A DNA stretch of 63,426 bases, taken from contig JAKLKQ010000037.1 in assembly GCA_023150555.1 (NCBI GenBank), forward strand, positions 1 to 63,426, in the 5' to 3' direction. The DNA comes from Planctomycetota bacterium (GTDB lineage: Bacteria; Planctomycetota; SZUA-567; H5-PLA8). Made by a program: the position numbers and the translations under genes. The notes under the pieces were generated by a model that did no database searches, was not told the origin of the DNA, and worked only from the letters and a program-made list of their open reading frames with translations. Positions 49,911 to 60,406 of this stretch are shown here, one piece after another; the first letter of the stretch is position 1, and each line of letters opens with the position of its first letter.

Positions 49911-50204
49911 TCAGGGCTTCTCGCCCTGGCAGGCACAGGGGATCTTGCCGCAGCCGCTGCATCCTGTGGCGTACTTGGCGACGGCCTTCTCCATGTCGAT
50001 GTCGCTGAGGTTGGCAAGCGTCATCAACCAGGCGAAGACGTCTGCGAACTCGCCCTCCAGGTCTTCCTTGGTGCCCTCGCGCAGGGCGGTAGCGAGCTCG
50101 CCGACTTCCTCGATGAGCCACAGGAAGGTCGCAGGCGTGCCGCGGGCGCGGTCCTTCTCGAGGTAGGTGCGGCGAATGACGTCCTGGAAGGCCTTGATTT
50201 CCAT
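49911..50204 (-). CDS. MazG-like nucleotide pyrophosphohydrolase
   Basis: This 97-residue protein is a compact MazG-type enzyme: FLWLIEEVGELATALREG and EGEFADVFAWLMTLAN carry the Glu and Asp residues that bind magnesium. Such enzymes hydrolyse NTPs to monophosphate and pyrophosphate, often clearing aberrant nucleotides. The C-terminal CSGCGKIPCACQ tail may hold zinc, as in many relatives. AAGGGGAG lies five bases before ATG 50204. It is divergent from the STAS gene, 69 bases away. Confidence 0.88.
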   Translation of the reverse strand: MEIKAFQDVIRRTYLEKDRARGTPATFLWLIEEVGELATALREGTKEDLEGEFADVFAWLMTLANLSDIDMEKAVAKYATGCSGCGKIPCACQGEKP

Positions 50205-50273
50205 GATTCTCCCCTTGCCTAAATGCCGATTTCCGTTCAGTTTAGTACCTTCCGTGGAACAGGGATAGGGCCG

Positions 50274-50816
50274 ATGGGAACGTATCGCATCGTGATTCCA
50301 TACAGTGGTGTGGCGGGGGACGACTCCGGCCATGTCTACCGCTTCAGCGGCGAGCTGGAGTGCAACAGCACCGCCGAAGCGCGCCGCGTCGGGATTTCGG
50401 CGTTCCGCGAACTCGCGGTGGCGACAGGCTTTCAGAGCGCCAATCCCCCGCAGGAGAGCGACGTCTTCATCGAGGAGATCGACGTGCGGCTGAGCGCGCC
50501 GCTGGAGATCTGCGCCCTGGAAGTCGCCAAGGGCGTCTTTTGCATGCGCCTGGTGGGGCCGCTGGAAGGCCAGATGGCGCTTCGACTTGACCGCGAGAGC
50601 TACCGCCTGCAGCGCCTGGGCGCGAAGAGGCTGGCCATCGACTGCGGGCAGGTCCATCCGCTGGGATCGGCCGGCCTGGGCGTCCTGCTGGGGCTCCACG
50701 ACCGCATGGACGTCCGCTTGGTACGCATGCCCTCCAACGCCCGCGAGACGATCAAGGTGCTGGGCCTGGACGCCAGCATGGCGTTCTTCGACAGCTTCTC
50801 TGAAGCCCTGAAGTAG
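50274..50816 (+). CDS. STAS-domain protein (anti-sigma-factor-antagonist-like)
   Basis: This 180-residue protein has a C-terminal STAS domain (about residues 95-180), with LGAKRLAIDCGQVHPLGSAG; the Ser in the last segment matches the phosphorylated site of SpoIIAA-type antagonists. The first 90 residues form a separate beta-rich unit that I do not recognise (RIVIPYSGVAGDDSGHVYRF). STAS antagonists free sigma factors by binding kinase-type anti-sigma proteins. No such kinase is nearby, and the four ECF genes in this window have no visible anti-sigma partner, so a link is only possible. Confidence 0.75.
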   Translation: MGTYRIVIPYSGVAGDDSGHVYRFSGELECNSTAEARRVGISAFRELAVATGFQSANPPQESDVFIEEIDVRLSAPLEICALEVAKGVFCMRLVGPLEGQMALRLDRESYRLQRLGAKRLAIDCGQVHPLGSAGLGVLLGLHDRMDVRLVRMPSNARETIKVLGLDASMAFFDSFSEALK

Positions 50817-50870
50817 TCCTCCGCTGCTGTAAGTCTCCTGCACACCGGCATCGCGAAACTGCAATTATGC

Positions 50871-50896
50871 GAAAATGTTCGTCGACGAACATTTTC
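50871..50896. repeat. Perfect 26-bp palindrome
   Basis: GAAAATGTTCGTC is followed at once by its reverse complement, with no spacer, and the symmetry ends exactly at both flanks. A spacer-free palindrome suits binding by a symmetric protein dimer better than a transcription terminator. No T-run follows. Confidence 0.9.
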
Positions 50897-50935
50897 AAGA
50901 AAAACGCCGTAAGCTGTTGGTATCGAACAGGTGCC

Positions 50936-50964
50936 CTTCGTGCATAGTGTTACATTGCACGAAG
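50936..50964. repeat. Inverted repeat with 11-base spacer, Xer-site-like geometry
   Basis: CTTCGTGCA (50936-50944) and TGCACGAAG (50956-50964) flank an 11-base AT-rich spacer. Allowing near-matches, two arms of about 11 bases flank a 6-base centre, the geometry of Xer recombination (dif-type) sites. The bases do not match the proteobacterial dif consensus, so this is only a shape match. Confidence 0.35.
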
Positions 50965-50980
50965 TAGATTCAATGTCCGT

Positions 50981-51006
50981 TAGGTGAGCACGTCGTGCTG
51001 CACCTA
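50981..51006. repeat. 12-bp stem hairpin upstream of a TATAAT
   Basis: TAGGTG and AGCACG (50981-50992) pair with CGTGCT (50994-50999) and CACCTA (51001-51006), with one bulged G. TATAAT follows at 51012-51017 but no fitting -35 lies 17 bases upstream. The stem lacks a T-run, so it does not look like an intrinsic terminator. Confidence 0.6.
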
Positions 51007-51230
51007 CTTCGTATAATCAAGGACTTATGGGATTGCTCGCGAAATTTCGCGACCTGCGAACCTATGCACCATGGGTGTTATGCAGAATATGCTGTGACCG
51101 ACACATGGTGCACACTTGCAAGTCCTTATTTTTCGACCAATTGCACCATCGTGCATTAACGACTTACAGGAACGCCGCACGCTGTGCTGCGCAAGGTGCA
51201 TATTACGCAATGCGTAAAGTGAACGGCGGC

Positions 51231-52292
<1,062 letters not shown>

Positions 52293-52333
52293 CTTCGTAT
52301 CGCTCCTTATGTGCGCGCGGCGCGCAACGAATG

Positions 52334-54196
52334 CTACTTGCCTTCCTTCTCCAGCGCGGCGATCTGGTCGCATACCGTCTGCGCGTGCACGGGCAGGCCG
52401 TCGTAGTGGCGGATGCTGCGCAGCTTGGCGAGCAGCTCGACGGGCAGGTCGGCCTTCAGCAGCTTCAGCATCTGCGCGTCGCGGTTGAGGTCCAGGACGT
52501 AGACGCGTTTCTTGGCCTTCACGAAGGCCGCGACGTCCGGATGGAACGGCAGGGCCTTCACGCGCAGCGCTGCGGCTTTGATGCCGGCGGCGGCGAGCTT
52601 GTCGAGCGCCTCCTGGCGGCAGGCCTCGGCGCTGCCGTAAAGAAGGAGTCCGATCTCGGCCTTCGCGTCGCCGGTGGGCTCGGGCGCGGGCACGTGCGTG
52701 CGGGCGGTCTCGTACTTCCTGGCGAGGCGGTCCATCACGCGCACGTAGGCCTCGTGGTCTTCGGTGTAGCGCGCGGCCTCGTCGTGGCCGCTGCCGCGCG
52801 TGAAGTAGGTGCCTTCGGAGTTCTCGTTGCCGGGCACGGTGCGGTAGGGGATGCCGTCGCCGTCGGCGTCGCGGTAGCGTTCGAAGCGTTTGCCCGCTTT
52901 CTTCAGCTCGGCGACGGCCTTCGCGTCCAGGACCTTGCCGCGGTCGAAGTCCCCTTTCGGATAGGGCAGCGGGTCGGCCATCCAGCTGTTCATGCCCAGG
53001 TCCAGGTCGCTGAGCACGAAGACCGGCGTCTGGAAGCGTTCGGCAAGGTCGAAGGCCGCCATCACGTGCGCGTAGCATTCGTGGACCGTGCCCGGGATCA
53101 GCGCGATGTGCTGCGTGTCGCCGTGGCTGAGGTACGCGACCTCCAGCAGGTCGGCCTGCTGCGTGCGCGTGGGCAGGCCCGTCGAGGGCCCGGTGCGCTG
53201 CACGTCGACGATCACCGCGGGGACCTCGGCGTAGTACCCGAAGCCGGCGAACTCGGCCATCAGGCTGATGCCCGGTCCGCTGGTGGCGGTCATGGAGCGC
53301 GCGCCGGCCCAGCCGGCGCCCAGCACCATGCCGATGCTGGCCAGTTCGTCCTCGGCCTGGATGGCCGCGAAGGCCGACTTGCCGGTCTGGGGATCGGTGC
53401 GGTACTTCTTCGCCAGCGAGATCAGCGTCTCGCACAGGCTGCTGCTGGGCGTGATGGGGTACCACGCCAGCACGCTGCAGCCGGCCATCAGCGCGCCGAT
53501 GGCGGAGGCGGCGTTGCCTTCGATGATGATCTTGCCGGCGGTCGCGTTCATGCGTTCGGCGCGGAACGGCGCGGGGTCGCCGTAGTGCTCGCGCACGTAC
53601 GCGGCGCCCAGTTCGGCGGCCTTCATGTTCAGCGCGACGGCCTTGGGCTTCTTCTTGAACTGCTTGTTCAGCGCGGCCTCGATCTCCTTCGTCTCGATGC
53701 CGGCCAGCTGCGCGACGGCGCCGACGTAGCACATGTTGGCGAGCAGCTTCTTGAGGCGGTTGTCGAGGTCCGGGATCTCGTTGATCAGTTTCGCGAAGGG
53801 GATCTCGAGGAAGCGCACGTCGCTGCGCAGGCCCTTGAGGTTCAGCGGCGCGTCGTAGATGCACGTCGCCCCGGCGTGCAGCGCCTGGACGTCGGCGCGC
53901 GCCGTCTGCGGGTTCATGCACACCATAAGGTCGACCTCGACGCGGCGGCCCAGGTAGCCGGCCTTGTTCGCGCGGATCGTGAACCAGGTCGGCAGGCCCT
54001 GGATGTTCGATGGAAACAGGTTCTTGCCGCTGACGGGGAGGCCCATCTGGAAGAGGCTGCGCATCAGCACCATGTTGCTGGACTGGCTGCCTGAACCGTT
54101 CACCGTCGCGACGTGGATGGTGAAGTCGTTGACGACGGGCTTGGCGGCGGGATTCGTCGACGAGCGGTGAGGCTTGGCGGCCGGCGTGGTGCCCAT
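52334..54196 (-). CDS. korA: 2-oxoacid:acceptor oxidoreductase, fused gamma-alpha subunit
   Basis: This 620-residue protein joins the gamma domain (about residues 25-205: VATVNGSGSQSSNMVLMRSL, VCMNPQ) to the alpha pyrimidine-binding domain (about 215-450: LAWYPITPSSSLCETLI, EDELASIGMVLGAGWAGARS) and a C-terminal transketolase-like domain. The fusion is common in bacterial KorA proteins. It pairs with KorB downstream for 2-oxoacid oxidation in central metabolism. No ferredoxin or delta subunit gene is adjacent. The start at 54196 excludes a 46-residue Arg-rich extension without homology. Confidence 0.92.
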   Translation of the reverse strand: MGTTPAAKPHRSSTNPAAKPVVNDFTIHVATVNGSGSQSSNMVLMRSLFQMGLPVSGKNLFPSNIQGLPTWFTIRANKAGYLGRRVEVDLMVCMNPQTARADVQALHAGATCIYDAPLNLKGLRSDVRFLEIPFAKLINEIPDLDNRLKKLLANMCYVGAVAQLAGIETKEIEAALNKQFKKKPKAVALNMKAAELGAAYVREHYGDPAPFRAERMNATAGKIIIEGNAASAIGALMAGCSVLAWYPITPSSSLCETLISLAKKYRTDPQTGKSAFAAIQAEDELASIGMVLGAGWAGARSMTATSGPGISLMAEFAGFGYYAEVPAVIVDVQRTGPSTGLPTRTQQADLLEVAYLSHGDTQHIALIPGTVHECYAHVMAAFDLAERFQTPVFVLSDLDLGMNSWMADPLPYPKGDFDRGKVLDAKAVAELKKAGKRFERYRDADGDGIPYRTVPGNENSEGTYFTRGSGHDEAARYTEDHEAYVRVMDRLARKYETARTHVPAPEPTGDAKAEIGLLLYGSAEACRQEALDKLAAAGIKAAALRVKALPFHPDVAAFVKAKKRVYVLDLNRDAQMLKLLKADLPVELLAKLRSIRHYDGLPVHAQTVCDQIAALEKEGK

Positions 54197-54399
54197 GAGA
54201 GCTATCTTCCCGAAGGTTCGTTTTGCGGGGCCGCTGCGCCACCCCTGACGCGCGCGGCTGCCTTCACCATTCATCCTAGGTTTACCCGCACTTTTTGCAA
54301 CCCGGAGTGCCTCCCGCGCGGTATCCTCGTTCACGTGATCCGGAAATCCTGGATCGTCCGGCCGGGGCAGGGAGCGGAGCAGTATAAAGGAGGTGGTTC

Positions 54400-55119
54400 A
54401 TGCGGCGCCTATCGGTCTTGGGTTTGGCCCTTCTCCTGGCCGCCGGCTGCGGCGAGGTCAAGACGAAGACCGGCGAGCGACGGGAAGGTCCTCCTCCGCC
54501 TTCGCCCCTGGAGCAGAAAGCGCCCGCTCCCAACCCGCCGCCGCCCGCGCAGCCGCTGCCGTCCGCACCGCTCGATCAACCCGCGCAAGCCGAGCCTCCC
54601 GCCCAATCCGAACCCCTTGTCATGGGCACACCCACGCCCGAGAACTTGAAGTGGCTGGGCGGGAAGACGCCCGAGCAGGTCCTGAAGCAAGCCGGCCCGC
54701 CGGAGGCCAAGTGCTTCGACGGCGACGGCGAGTTCTGGTTCTACCGCACAGTCGTGAAAGAGGACGACGGCAAGCAGCTCTGTCCCGCGGTGCTCTTCCG
54801 CAAGGGCAAGGTCCAGCAGAGCAACCTGTATCCCAAGGACGTGATGGAGAAGAACATCGAGGTCGCGAAGGCGATCGGCGACTGGAAACCCAGCGGAAAG
54901 CCGCGGGAGAAGGCGATCAGCTTCCAGGACTCGCCGCCCCCCGGCTCGACCAAGGAGGCGGCACTGGCGAAAGTGGGCGAGCCCGACGCCAAGCGCATCT
55001 TTAACGGGGTGGAGTTCTGGGACTACTACAAGGTGCCATTCAAGCCCGGCGACGAGAAGACCTACACGCTGTTCATCGAATGGGAAGACGGGAAAGTGAA
55101 GCAGACGGTGGGGAACTGA
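54400..55119 (+). CDS. Proline-rich lipoprotein of unknown function
   Basis: This 239-residue protein has a lipoprotein signal, LGLALLLAAGCGE, and a very strong ribosome site (AAAGGAGGT) before ATG 54400. Residues 25-75 are a Pro/Ala linker. The rest holds two similar halves: WLGGKTPEQVLKQAGPPEAK with GEFWFYRT, and STKEAALAKVGEPDAKRIFN with VEFWDYYK, so it may contain two copies of a small SmpA/BamE-like unit. BamE-type domains act at the outer membrane, but this match is by pattern only. Confidence 0.7.
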   Translation: MRRLSVLGLALLLAAGCGEVKTKTGERREGPPPPSPLEQKAPAPNPPPPAQPLPSAPLDQPAQAEPPAQSEPLVMGTPTPENLKWLGGKTPEQVLKQAGPPEAKCFDGDGEFWFYRTVVKEDDGKQLCPAVLFRKGKVQQSNLYPKDVMEKNIEVAKAIGDWKPSGKPREKAISFQDSPPPGSTKEAALAKVGEPDAKRIFNGVEFWDYYKVPFKPGDEKTYTLFIEWEDGKVKQTVGN

Positions 55120-55131
55120 CGCGCGCCGCGC

Positions 55132-56937
55132 TCACTCCTTCTCCATCGCCTCGACCTCGTCGTGGACCTTCAGCCAGCGGTCCTCGGCCTCGCCCAACTT
55201 CGCCGCGACGTCCTTGAGTTCGGCGGCCGCGCGCTGCGCTTCGGCGGGGTCGGCGGTCTCGAGTTCGATCTTGTCGAGGGCCTGCTTGCGTTCCTCGAGC
55301 TTCGCGATCTTGCGCTCGAGCGACTTCAAATCGCGGCGCAGTTCGTAGAGCTTGCGGTTCTTCTCCTTCTGTGCGGCGCGCTCCTCGTCGGTCATCGCGG
55401 CGCGGTCCTTCGTGGCGCGTTCGGCCGGGGCGGGGCGGTCGCCCTCCGCGATCTCCTTCTCCACGTAGTAAAGGTAGTCGGCGTAGCCGCCGGCGTAGTT
55501 GGTCACGTGCCCGTCGCGGACCTCGATGACGCACGTCGCGATGCGCTCCACCAGGTAGCGGTCGTGGCTGGTGAAGAGGATCGTGCCGGCGTACTCGCGG
55601 ATGGCCTCGGAGAGCGCCTCCAGCGTCTCGACGTCCAGGTGGTTGCCGGGCTCGTCGAGCACCAGGACGTTGTGGCGGGCCAGCAGAAGCCCGGCGAGGC
55701 ACAGGCGCGCTCGCTCGCCGCCGCTAAGCACTCCGATCTTCTTGTCCACGTCGTCGCCGCGGAAGAGGAAGCTGCCCGCCGTGTTCAGCACCACCTGCGT
55801 GCTGACATTCGGCGCGGCTTTGCCGAGCAGGTAGCCGCGCACGGTCTCGTCGGGCGGCAGGGTGGCGTAGACGTGCTGGGCATAGACGCCGATGTCCGAG
55901 TTGTGGCCCCAGCGGAACGAGCCGGCGATGGGCGGCAGCGAATCGACGACCGTGCGCAGGAACGTGGTCTTGCCTTCGCCGTTGTCGCCCACCACCGCGG
56001 CGCGCTGGCCGCAGTCGAGTTCGAGGTTGATCTCCGTCGCGATGGTGCGTTCGGGGTAGCCGATCGCCAGGTCTTCGCAGCGCAGCGCCAGGCCCTTGCG
56101 GGCCTCGATGGGCTGGATGCGGATCTCGACGGTGGGCTCGGGCGTGACGAGCTCCTTCTCCTGCGCGCGAATGCGCTCCACCTCCTTTGCCTTGCTGCGC
56201 GCCTGGCTGGCGGTGTTGGCGCGCGCGCGGTTCTTGGCGATGAAGCGTTCCAGCTGTTTGCGCTTGGTTTGCAGCGTCTCGTTGGTGCGCTCGTCGTGCA
56301 GGAGCTGCTCCTTCTGCCACTCCAGGTACGCGTCGACGTTGCCGTTGAACATCGTCAGTTGCCCGCGGGCGAGTTCCAGCGTGCGGTCGCAGACCTTCTT
56401 CAGGAAAGCCCGGTCGTGGCTGACCACCAGCAGCGCGCCCTCGAAGCTCGAGAGAAACCGTTCGAGCATCATCTGCGTGCGCAGGTCCAGGAAGTTGGTG
56501 GGTTCGTCGAGCAGCAGCAGGTTGGGCTCGTGCAGCAGCAGCGCGGCCAGCTTCACGCGCGTCTGCCAGCCGCCGCTGAGTTCCTTCACCGGCGCGTCCA
56601 GGCGCGGGGGCTTGAGCCCGAAGCGCCCGGCGACCTCGCCGCACTTCCAGTCCGGCTGCCCGCTGTCGCGCATCAGGAACGCGAGCACCGACTCGCCGGG
56701 CTCGAACGGATCGTGCTGGCGCAGGTAGCCCAACCGCAGGCGCGGGTGCTTGACGATCTGGCCGTCGTCGAGTTCCTCGTCGCCGACGAGCACGCGGCAG
56801 AGCGTGGACTTGCCGCAGCCGTTGCGCCCGACCAGGCCGACCTTGTGGCCCTCGTGGAGCACGAAGCCGGCGCCGTCGAGCAGGTTGATCTCGCCGTAAC
56901 CCTTGTAGGCGTCTTGGAGTTCGAAGAGGACAGACAT
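55132..56937 (-). CDS. ABC-F family ATPase
   Basis: This 601-residue protein has two ATP-binding cassettes and no membrane segment. Cassette 1 has GRNGCGKST near residue 38, signature LSGGWQTRVKLA and Walker B LLLLDEPTNFLDL. Cassette 2 has GDNGEGKTT near 335, LSGGERARLCLAG and VLVLDEPGNHLDV. A helical linker with Arg/Lys/Glu runs between. The C-terminal coiled coil (about 520-600) resembles Uup-type members. ABC-F proteins act on the ribosome in translation or antibiotic protection. GNHLD instead of TNHLD in cassette 2 is a small change. It converges with the lipoprotein gene. Confidence 0.92.
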   Translation of the reverse strand: MSVLFELQDAYKGYGEINLLDGAGFVLHEGHKVGLVGRNGCGKSTLCRVLVGDEELDDGQIVKHPRLRLGYLRQHDPFEPGESVLAFLMRDSGQPDWKCGEVAGRFGLKPPRLDAPVKELSGGWQTRVKLAALLLHEPNLLLLDEPTNFLDLRTQMMLERFLSSFEGALLVVSHDRAFLKKVCDRTLELARGQLTMFNGNVDAYLEWQKEQLLHDERTNETLQTKRKQLERFIAKNRARANTASQARSKAKEVERIRAQEKELVTPEPTVEIRIQPIEARKGLALRCEDLAIGYPERTIATEINLELDCGQRAAVVGDNGEGKTTFLRTVVDSLPPIAGSFRWGHNSDIGVYAQHVYATLPPDETVRGYLLGKAAPNVSTQVVLNTAGSFLFRGDDVDKKIGVLSGGERARLCLAGLLLARHNVLVLDEPGNHLDVETLEALSEAIREYAGTILFTSHDRYLVERIATCVIEVRDGHVTNYAGGYADYLYYVEKEIAEGDRPAPAERATKDRAAMTDEERAAQKEKNRKLYELRRDLKSLERKIAKLEERKQALDKIELETADPAEAQRAAAELKDVAAKLGEAEDRWLKVHDEVEAMEKE

Positions 56938-56998
56938 GGACCCAAACCCGGCCGGAACGTGCGAAAATCGGAGGGGGAAAGATACCTGCAACCTGCCG

Positions 56999-58030
<1,032 letters not shown>

Positions 58031-58220
58031 TGCGTGCCGCCTCCGGGACCGGTCGCGCGATCGGGCCCACACGGCCCCAAGCGCTGTTTCAAAGACCCGG
58101 TTCGAAGGTCGGTTGTGACCTCCTTTTTATAGCCCGGCGCCCCTGCGGTTGCCAGCGGACCGGCGTTCGCCCAGCCGGTGCTAAAGTCCGGCCCCGAAAC
58201 GGCCGAATACTATCCTTACA

Positions 58221-60320
58221 ATGGGGGGGCCCATCGAACCGCTTTCACGCGACGCCGCCGAGGCGTCGGCCTCCGCCGGGATCGAACCGGCGGTACGGGC
58301 GATTCCGCTGCGCGCGGAAGCCCTGGCCGTCGCCGCGCCGCCGGCACCCAAGCGCTCCAGGCGCGAGGGCGCCGCCAGCCCCAACGTCCTGCGCCCCTGT
58401 TTCCAGCCGCTGCGTCTTCCGCGCCGGCTGGGGGCGATCCTGGCTGAGCACCGCGCCGCCACGCCCGCCTACTGGATCATGGCCGCCGCCGCCGGCCGCG
58501 TCGCGCGCGCCAGCCGCCCCGACGTCCCGCGCCGCGCGCTGCAAGGCCTGGCCACCGTCTTTCTGCCGCGCATCGCGCACGACCATGCCGGCCGCGAACG
58601 CGCCGCCGCCTGCCGCAAAGCGCTGGAACTTGCGCTGCCCGAAGCCGCCTGGACGGCACCCGACTTCCTGGGCGAGGTCCTGCTGGCCGCGCGCAACGCG
58701 CACCGTCTGGGCGCGAAGGCCGCGCGCGAAGGGCGCGCCGGCCGTGCCAGCGAGGCCGACGTCTACACGCCGGCGAGCATCGCGCAGTCGATGATCGAGG
58801 CCGTGCACATCGGATCGAAGCGCGTGCTGGATCCCGCCTGCGGGGCCGGCGTCTTCCTGCTGGCGGCCTTCGAGCGCGCCTATCGCCGCCGCGTGGAGGG
58901 CGGGCAGGAGCCCAAGGACGCCGCACGCGCCGCGCTGCGCAACGAGATTGCCGGGCTGGACGTGGACCCCGAGGCCGTCGCGTTGGCGAAGTTCGGCCTG
59001 CGCCTGGCCGCCTGGGAGGCCGCGGGCCTGGATGAGGAAGACCTGCCGGCGGTGCACCGCGCCGACGCGCTGGTCACCAGCCGCGGCTGGGAAGGCCGCG
59101 CGGACATCGTGATCGGCAACCCGCCGTTCGTCGAAGGCCGCGGGCTGACGCCGCGCCAGATCGATGCGCTGCGCGGGCGCTTCCGCTGCGCGGCGGTGGG
59201 CAAGGTGAACCTCTTCGCGGTCTTCGTCGAGCGCGGCCTGGAGTTCCTGCGCGAGGGCGGGGTGCTCTCCTTCATCCTGCCGGCGACCTTCCAGCGCAAC
59301 GACCGCTACCGATCCCTGCGCGAGCACCTCCTGAACTTCACGCTGGAATCGATCGAGCCCCTGGGAGGCGCGGCCTTCGGCGGGCACGTGGTCGAGACGG
59401 TGGTGCTGCGCGTGCGCAAGCAGCCGCCGGCGCGCAGCTGGCGCGTCTCGCTGCCGGGCGGGAAACTCGTCCAGCGCAACCTGCCGGTGGGCCCGGGCCT
59501 GCGCTTCTGCGACCGGCTCAGCGACGCCTTGCGCCGCCAGATCGCGATGATGGAACGCCACGGCGTGCCGCTGGGCAACCACTTCGAAGTGCGAGACGGC
59601 ATCTCCACCGGCTTCCAGCCGTTCCCAAAGCGCCTGCTGGGTAAACGCAGCGGCGACGGCAAGCACTTCGTCGCTGAGGACGGCACGCGCGTGGCCTTCG
59701 ATCCCCAGCGCCACGTAAAGGTCATCGACGGAGCCGAGTTCACCGCCTACGGGCCGGTAGCGTGGGCCGGGCGCTTCATCGAGTACGACAAGCGCCACGA
59801 GCACGAGCCGCCGCATCCGGGCCGCCCGTTCAACTGCCAGCTGCGCGAGCGTGCGATCTTCGACCGCGAGGAGAAGATCCTCTCGCGGCAGACCGGCAAG
59901 GGCCTGACCGCGACCGTCGACCGGCAGCGCTTCTTCGTGCGCAACAGCGTGCACGTGCTGTACGTGAAGCCCGGCGCGGTGCTGCCCGAGGCGGGCGCGA
60001 GTGCGAGCGCGGGCGCGAGCGAATCCACTTCGTTCTCGCTGGCGGCGCTGTGCGCGTGCCTGAACAGCCGCTTCTATAAAGGATACTTCCTGGCGGTGAC
60101 GGGCGAGAACGGCGCGGTCTTCCCGCAGGTGCACATCGCCGATCTGCGGCGCATCCCGGTGCTGCCGGGGCTGCTGCGCGCGGGAAGTCCCGTCTGCCGG
60201 CTGGGCGAGAGCCTGCTGGCGCTGCACGGCGGCGGCGGGCTGGGGCAGAGCGAACGCATCGCCAAGCTGCAGAAGGACGTCGAGCGGCTGCTCGAGGAGG
60301 CCTTCGGCCTGCGCGACTGA
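58221..60320 (+). CDS. N6-adenine DNA methyltransferase (Eco57I/TaqI-like), apparently without a nuclease
   Basis: This 699-residue protein has YTPASIAQSMIE near residue 187, motif I VLDPACGAGVFLLAAF near 208 and catalytic motif DIVIGNPPFVEG near 295, the N6-adenine set. A C-terminal target-recognition half (about 410-690) includes VRDGISTGFQPF and LNSRFYKGYFLA, like TaqI-type enzymes. The first 180 residues are Ala/Arg-rich and helical, with no nuclease motif visible. No restriction gene lies nearby, so it could be an orphan or regulatory methyltransferase. No Shine-Dalgarno precedes ATG 58221; TATCCT at 58211 hints at a leaderless transcript. Confidence 0.87.
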   Translation: MGGPIEPLSRDAAEASASAGIEPAVRAIPLRAEALAVAAPPAPKRSRREGAASPNVLRPCFQPLRLPRRLGAILAEHRAATPAYWIMAAAAGRVARASRPDVPRRALQGLATVFLPRIAHDHAGRERAAACRKALELALPEAAWTAPDFLGEVLLAARNAHRLGAKAAREGRAGRASEADVYTPASIAQSMIEAVHIGSKRVLDPACGAGVFLLAAFERAYRRRVEGGQEPKDAARAALRNEIAGLDVDPEAVALAKFGLRLAAWEAAGLDEEDLPAVHRADALVTSRGWEGRADIVIGNPPFVEGRGLTPRQIDALRGRFRCAAVGKVNLFAVFVERGLEFLREGGVLSFILPATFQRNDRYRSLREHLLNFTLESIEPLGGAAFGGHVVETVVLRVRKQPPARSWRVSLPGGKLVQRNLPVGPGLRFCDRLSDALRRQIAMMERHGVPLGNHFEVRDGISTGFQPFPKRLLGKRSGDGKHFVAEDGTRVAFDPQRHVKVIDGAEFTAYGPVAWAGRFIEYDKRHEHEPPHPGRPFNCQLRERAIFDREEKILSRQTGKGLTATVDRQRFFVRNSVHVLYVKPGAVLPEAGASASAGASESTSFSLAALCACLNSRFYKGYFLAVTGENGAVFPQVHIADLRRIPVLPGLLRAGSPVCRLGESLLALHGGGGLGQSERIAKLQKDVERLLEEAFGLRD

Positions 60321-60343
60321 CGGATTTCCCATTCCATTCAGGC

Positions 60344-60375
60344 AAAAAAAACGGCCGGCTCGCGTGAGCCGGCCG
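60344..60375 (-). terminator. Rho-independent terminator of the HEAT-repeat gene
   Basis: On the minus strand a perfect 10-base stem (CGGCCGGCTC and its complement) around a 4-base loop is followed by eight T residues. It begins 31 bases beyond the stop codon of the HEAT-repeat gene. This is the clearest intrinsic terminator in the window. The stem may also stop plus-strand readthrough from the methyltransferase gene, but there is no T-run in that direction. Confidence 0.93.
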
Positions 60376-60406
60376 GTTCCGCAGGCCTTTTGACCGCGTA
60401 GCGGCG

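Larger units (their letters stand above)
50817..51230. other. Palindrome-dense gene-free stretch between convergent genes
   Basis: This 414-base stretch lies between the converging STAS and KorB genes and is much AT-richer than its surroundings. It holds no convincing gene. Palindromes include a perfect 26-mer (50871-50896), a 9-base inverted repeat over an 11-base spacer (50936-50964), a 12-base stem (50981-51006), TCGCGAAATTTCGCGA (51037-51052), TGCACCATG/CATGGTGCA (51065-51073 and 51104-51112), AAGGACTT/AAGTCCTT (51019-51026 and 51120-51127) and TTACGCA/TGCGTAA (51203-51217). TGCAC or GTGCA occurs about eight times. A recombination site, replication-related element, small RNA or mobile-element remnant are all open. 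Confidence 0.7.

Noticed and set aside
50817..51230. Integron attC site
   Set aside because: GTTAGGT at 50979-50985 fits one core site, but no matching RYYYAAC partner lies at a suitable distance and no integrase is nearby.
52331..54094. Plus-strand frame opposite KorA
   Set aside because: Antisense artefact of GC-rich third positions; KorA motifs on the minus strand are unambiguous.
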